Part shown: positions 62,104 through 64,000 of the stretch, piece by piece
Position numbering within the stretch: the first letter of the stretch is position 1
How the letters are laid out: the number at the start of each line of letters is the position of its first letter
DNA from: Oxynema aestuarii AP17
Lineage (GTDB): Bacteria > Cyanobacteriota > Cyanobacteriia > Cyanobacteriales > Laspinemataceae
Direction of reading: 5' to 3'
Length of the DNA: 64,000 nucleotides
NCBI RefSeq assembly: GCF_012295525.1
Contig: NZ_CP051167.1
Coordinates: 6,253,299 to 6,317,298 of the forward strand
The notes under the pieces: model-generated
The model's input: the letters and a program-made list of their open reading frames with translations, nothing else
What the model was told of the DNA's origin: nothing
The model's database searches: none
Made by a program: the position numbers and the translations under genes

Positions 62104-64000
62104 ATGGAAACGACACCCAACTCTCAGCCAATTGTCTTCCAATCGGGTCAATCACCGCAAATGATATCGGTTCCTTACGTTCCGGAATATATGGATCCGG
62201 ATGAAGAAGAACTCGATTTAGGACAACTGTTTGATGTCATCCGACGTCGGGCTTTGGTCATCTTGGGAGTTGCAGGTGTAGTCACTGCCGCAGTTGGTTT
62301 TTGGACCGCCAACCAAACCCCGGAATATCAAGGTCAATTCCGAATTTTAGTCGAACCCGTCGTTTCCGATCAGGATAAATTCTCCCAACTTTCCTCAATG
62401 GCTGGGGGTTTGGGGGCGGCATTTCTTCAAGGGGAAAGTTCGGGATTGGATTACGACAGCCAAATTGAAGTCCTCAAAAGTCCCAAGCTGATCGATCCAA
62501 TCGTGCAGCAGCTTCAAGTTCGCTATCCGGAAACGAGTTATAAATCTTTGGTGGGTGGGCAAGAATCTCCCTTACAAATCGATCGCCTCAATAACAATAC
62601 TAAAATTATTGAAATTAGCTATCAAGATACCGACCCTGAAAAAATCCTATTTGTTCTCAGCCAAGTTGAAAAAGGATATCTGCGCTATAGCTTAGAAGAT
62701 CGTCAAAGTAATATCCGTCAGGGAATTCAATTTATTGACGATCAATTGCCTCAGTTACGGCAGAGGGTCGATACGTTACAGGAACAATTACAAGAATTTC
62801 GACAGCAAACCAATCTGATCGAACCTTCGGTTCAAGGGGAACAACTCGCCGAACAAATGACGAAAGTTAATGACCAACTGCTAGAAGCTCAAACTGCAGT
62901 AGAACAAGGGCGAGAGTTGGTTATTAATTTACGAGAACAGTTGGGTCAAGAACCGGAAGAGGCGATCGCCCTTTCGGTCCTGAGCGAAGCGCCGGGATAT
63001 CAAGAACTTCTGAGAAAATTACAGGAGTTAGAACAAAAAATTTACACGGAATCGACGCGCTTTAAACCCGAAAGTCCTCAAATTCAAGTGCTGTTAGAAC
63101 AGCGCAACAAGTTATTACCGTTATTGCGCAAAGAAGCCCAAACGGTTCTCGGGCAAAATCTCGGGAATGCTGCGGTTACCCCGGAGAGTTTTCCGTTTCA
63201 GAGTACGGTTCGCTTGGAATTGACCCAGCAGATGGTCGATGCGTTTAATAAGTTTGAGTTAGCAAAGTTACGCTACAGCGCGATCGCCCAAGCCGCCAAC
63301 GCCTTACAAAAGCAACTCAACGAATTTCCCGCGATCGTCCGTCAATACACCGATCTGCAACGAGAATTGCAAGTGGCTAGCAACACCCTCAACGAACTCC
63401 TCGCCCGTCGAGAAGGCTTGAGAGTGGATGCGGCGCAAAAAGAAGTCCCCTGGGAAATCATCGCCAAGCCAGAAATCCCCAAAAATGAAGAGGGCGAATT
63501 AGTACCTGTTTCGCCAAAAGTTCTCAGAAATCTGGTTTTAGGGGCGATGTTAGGCTTAATGCTCGGCTTTGGCGCCGCCTTACTCGTGGAACGTCTCGAT
63601 AATGTCTTCCACGACCCCGACGACCTCAAAGATGTCACCCGCGTCCCCTTGTTGGGAACGATTCCGGCGAGTGACAGCGCCAAAGAATTACCGATCGCCG
63701 ATCGCGATCGCCCGGGCGAACTCTACTATCCGAAAGACTTCCCCTTTACCGAAGCCTTCCGCACCCTACACGCCAATTTACGCTTTCTCAACCCGAACAA
63801 AAGCATCCGTTCTCTCGTCATCGGTTCCGCTACCCCCGCCGAAGGTAAATCGACGGTCGCCGTCAACCTCGCCCAAGCCGCAGCCGCAATGGGTCAGCGT
63901 GTCTTACTCGTCGATGCCGATTTGCGCTGGCCCCAAGTTCATACCCGCTTGGGGATCCAAAACCGCAAGGGGTTGAGCCACATTCTGGCGAAAAATCTCG
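62104..64000 (+). CDS. Wzc-type polysaccharide co-polymerase/tyrosine autokinase, 3' end beyond the window
   Basis: 632 residues are visible. The start ATG at 62104 has a GAGGAG site just upstream. N-terminal Wzz domain: LGQLFDVIRRRALVILGVAG (about 39-58, first membrane helix), EYQGQFRILVEPVV. A long periplasmic coiled coil (about 200-470) follows, then the second helix NLVLGAMLGLMLGFGAALLV (about 477-496). The kinase part has FTEAFRTLHANLRFL (about 548-562), Walker A IGSATPAEGKSTVAVNLAQA (about 573-592) and Walker A' VLLVDADLRWPQVH (about 600-613). It regulates chain length and export by phosphorylation. It is 163 bases downstream of the Wza gene and is likely cotranscribed with it and the dehydratase. 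Confidence 0.93.
   Translation, partial: METTPNSQPIVFQSGQSPQMISVPYVPEYMDPDEEELDLGQLFDVIRRRALVILGVAGVVTAAVGFWTANQTPEYQGQFRILVEPVVSDQDKFSQLSSMAGGLGAAFLQGESSGLDYDSQIEVLKSPKLIDPIVQQLQVRYPETSYKSLVGGQESPLQIDRLNNNTKIIEISYQDTDPEKILFVLSQVEKGYLRYSLEDRQSNIRQGIQFIDDQLPQLRQRVDTLQEQLQEFRQQTNLIEPSVQGEQLAEQMTKVNDQLLEAQTAVEQGRELVINLREQLGQEPEEAIALSVLSEAPGYQELLRKLQELEQKIYTESTRFKPESPQIQVLLEQRNKLLPLLRKEAQTVLGQNLGNAAVTPESFPFQSTVRLELTQQMVDAFNKFELAKLRYSAIAQAANALQKQLNEFPAIVRQYTDLQRELQVASNTLNELLARREGLRVDAAQKEVPWEIIAKPEIPKNEEGELVPVSPKVLRNLVLGAMLGLMLGFGAALLVERLDNVFHDPDDLKDVTRVPLLGTIPASDSAKELPIADRDRPGELYYPKDFPFTEAFRTLHANLRFLNPNKSIRSLVIGSATPAEGKSTVAVNLAQAAAAMGQRVLLVDADLRWPQVHTRLGIQNRKGLSHILAKNL

Overview
The window is cyanobacterial chromosomal DNA, most likely from a filamentous species. 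The HIP1 octamer GCGATCGC is present throughout. Genes typical of cyanobacteria include a Ycf66 protein, an isoleucyl-tRNA synthetase carrying a membrane-anchoring CAAD insertion, the rsmA-ispE-DUF3082 cluster, a PEP-CTERM protein and large PAS/GAF hybrid kinases. The species cannot be fixed from the sequence alone. No rRNA, tRNA or CRISPR array was seen.

Left half (1-34.6 kb): mostly housekeeping and sensory genes broken up by tnpB elements. In order: a decayed tnpB cut by the window edge; gnd; an intact tnpB; ycf66; a second intact tnpB abutting a frameshifted Fic gene; ileS-CAAD; an AAA/DUF3696 ATPase plus PIN-like nuclease pair bracketed by two copies of one hairpin; a HEAT-repeat protein; a TPMT-like methyltransferase; a GT39-like membrane protein; and a 1596-residue hybrid histidine kinase that looks like the C-terminal part of a larger PknK/AAA-type kinase. 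After it come a broken tnpB, a TIGR01777 epimerase, a 63-residue orphan, a choice-of-anchor-L PEP-CTERM protein, an ArsM-like methyltransferase, DUF3082/ispE/rsmA, a lipase, a PAKAE-repeat protein and an RTX calcium-binding protein.

Right half (34.7-64 kb): an accessory island that appears devoted to making and decorating an exported polysaccharide. It has a giant TPR-GT61-TPR glycosyltransferase, three TPR-sulfotransferase paralogues, two GT4 paralogues with different C-terminal modules (GT2-like or methyltransferase-like), and a methyltransferase-UbiA-PhyH-coiled-coil fusion. At the right edge are a CapD/WbpM-type nucleotide-sugar dehydratase, a Wza-type export protein and a Wzc-type co-polymerase/tyrosine kinase cut by the window end. 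The working inference is a sulfated exopolysaccharide or glycolipid locus; the UbiA-containing fusion is the least explained part.

The island is heavily invaded by short palindromic repeats of at least five families. Two REP-associated tyrosine transposases (RAYTs) each sit between copies of a different family. Several copies lie inside reading frames: in-frame in one tnpB and both GT4 genes, frame-disrupting in another tnpB, supplying a stop codon in one case and an apparent N-terminus in another. An IS4-family element (inverted repeats, 9-bp target duplication inside a repeat), an IS607-type element and an ISAs1 remnant add to the mobile load.
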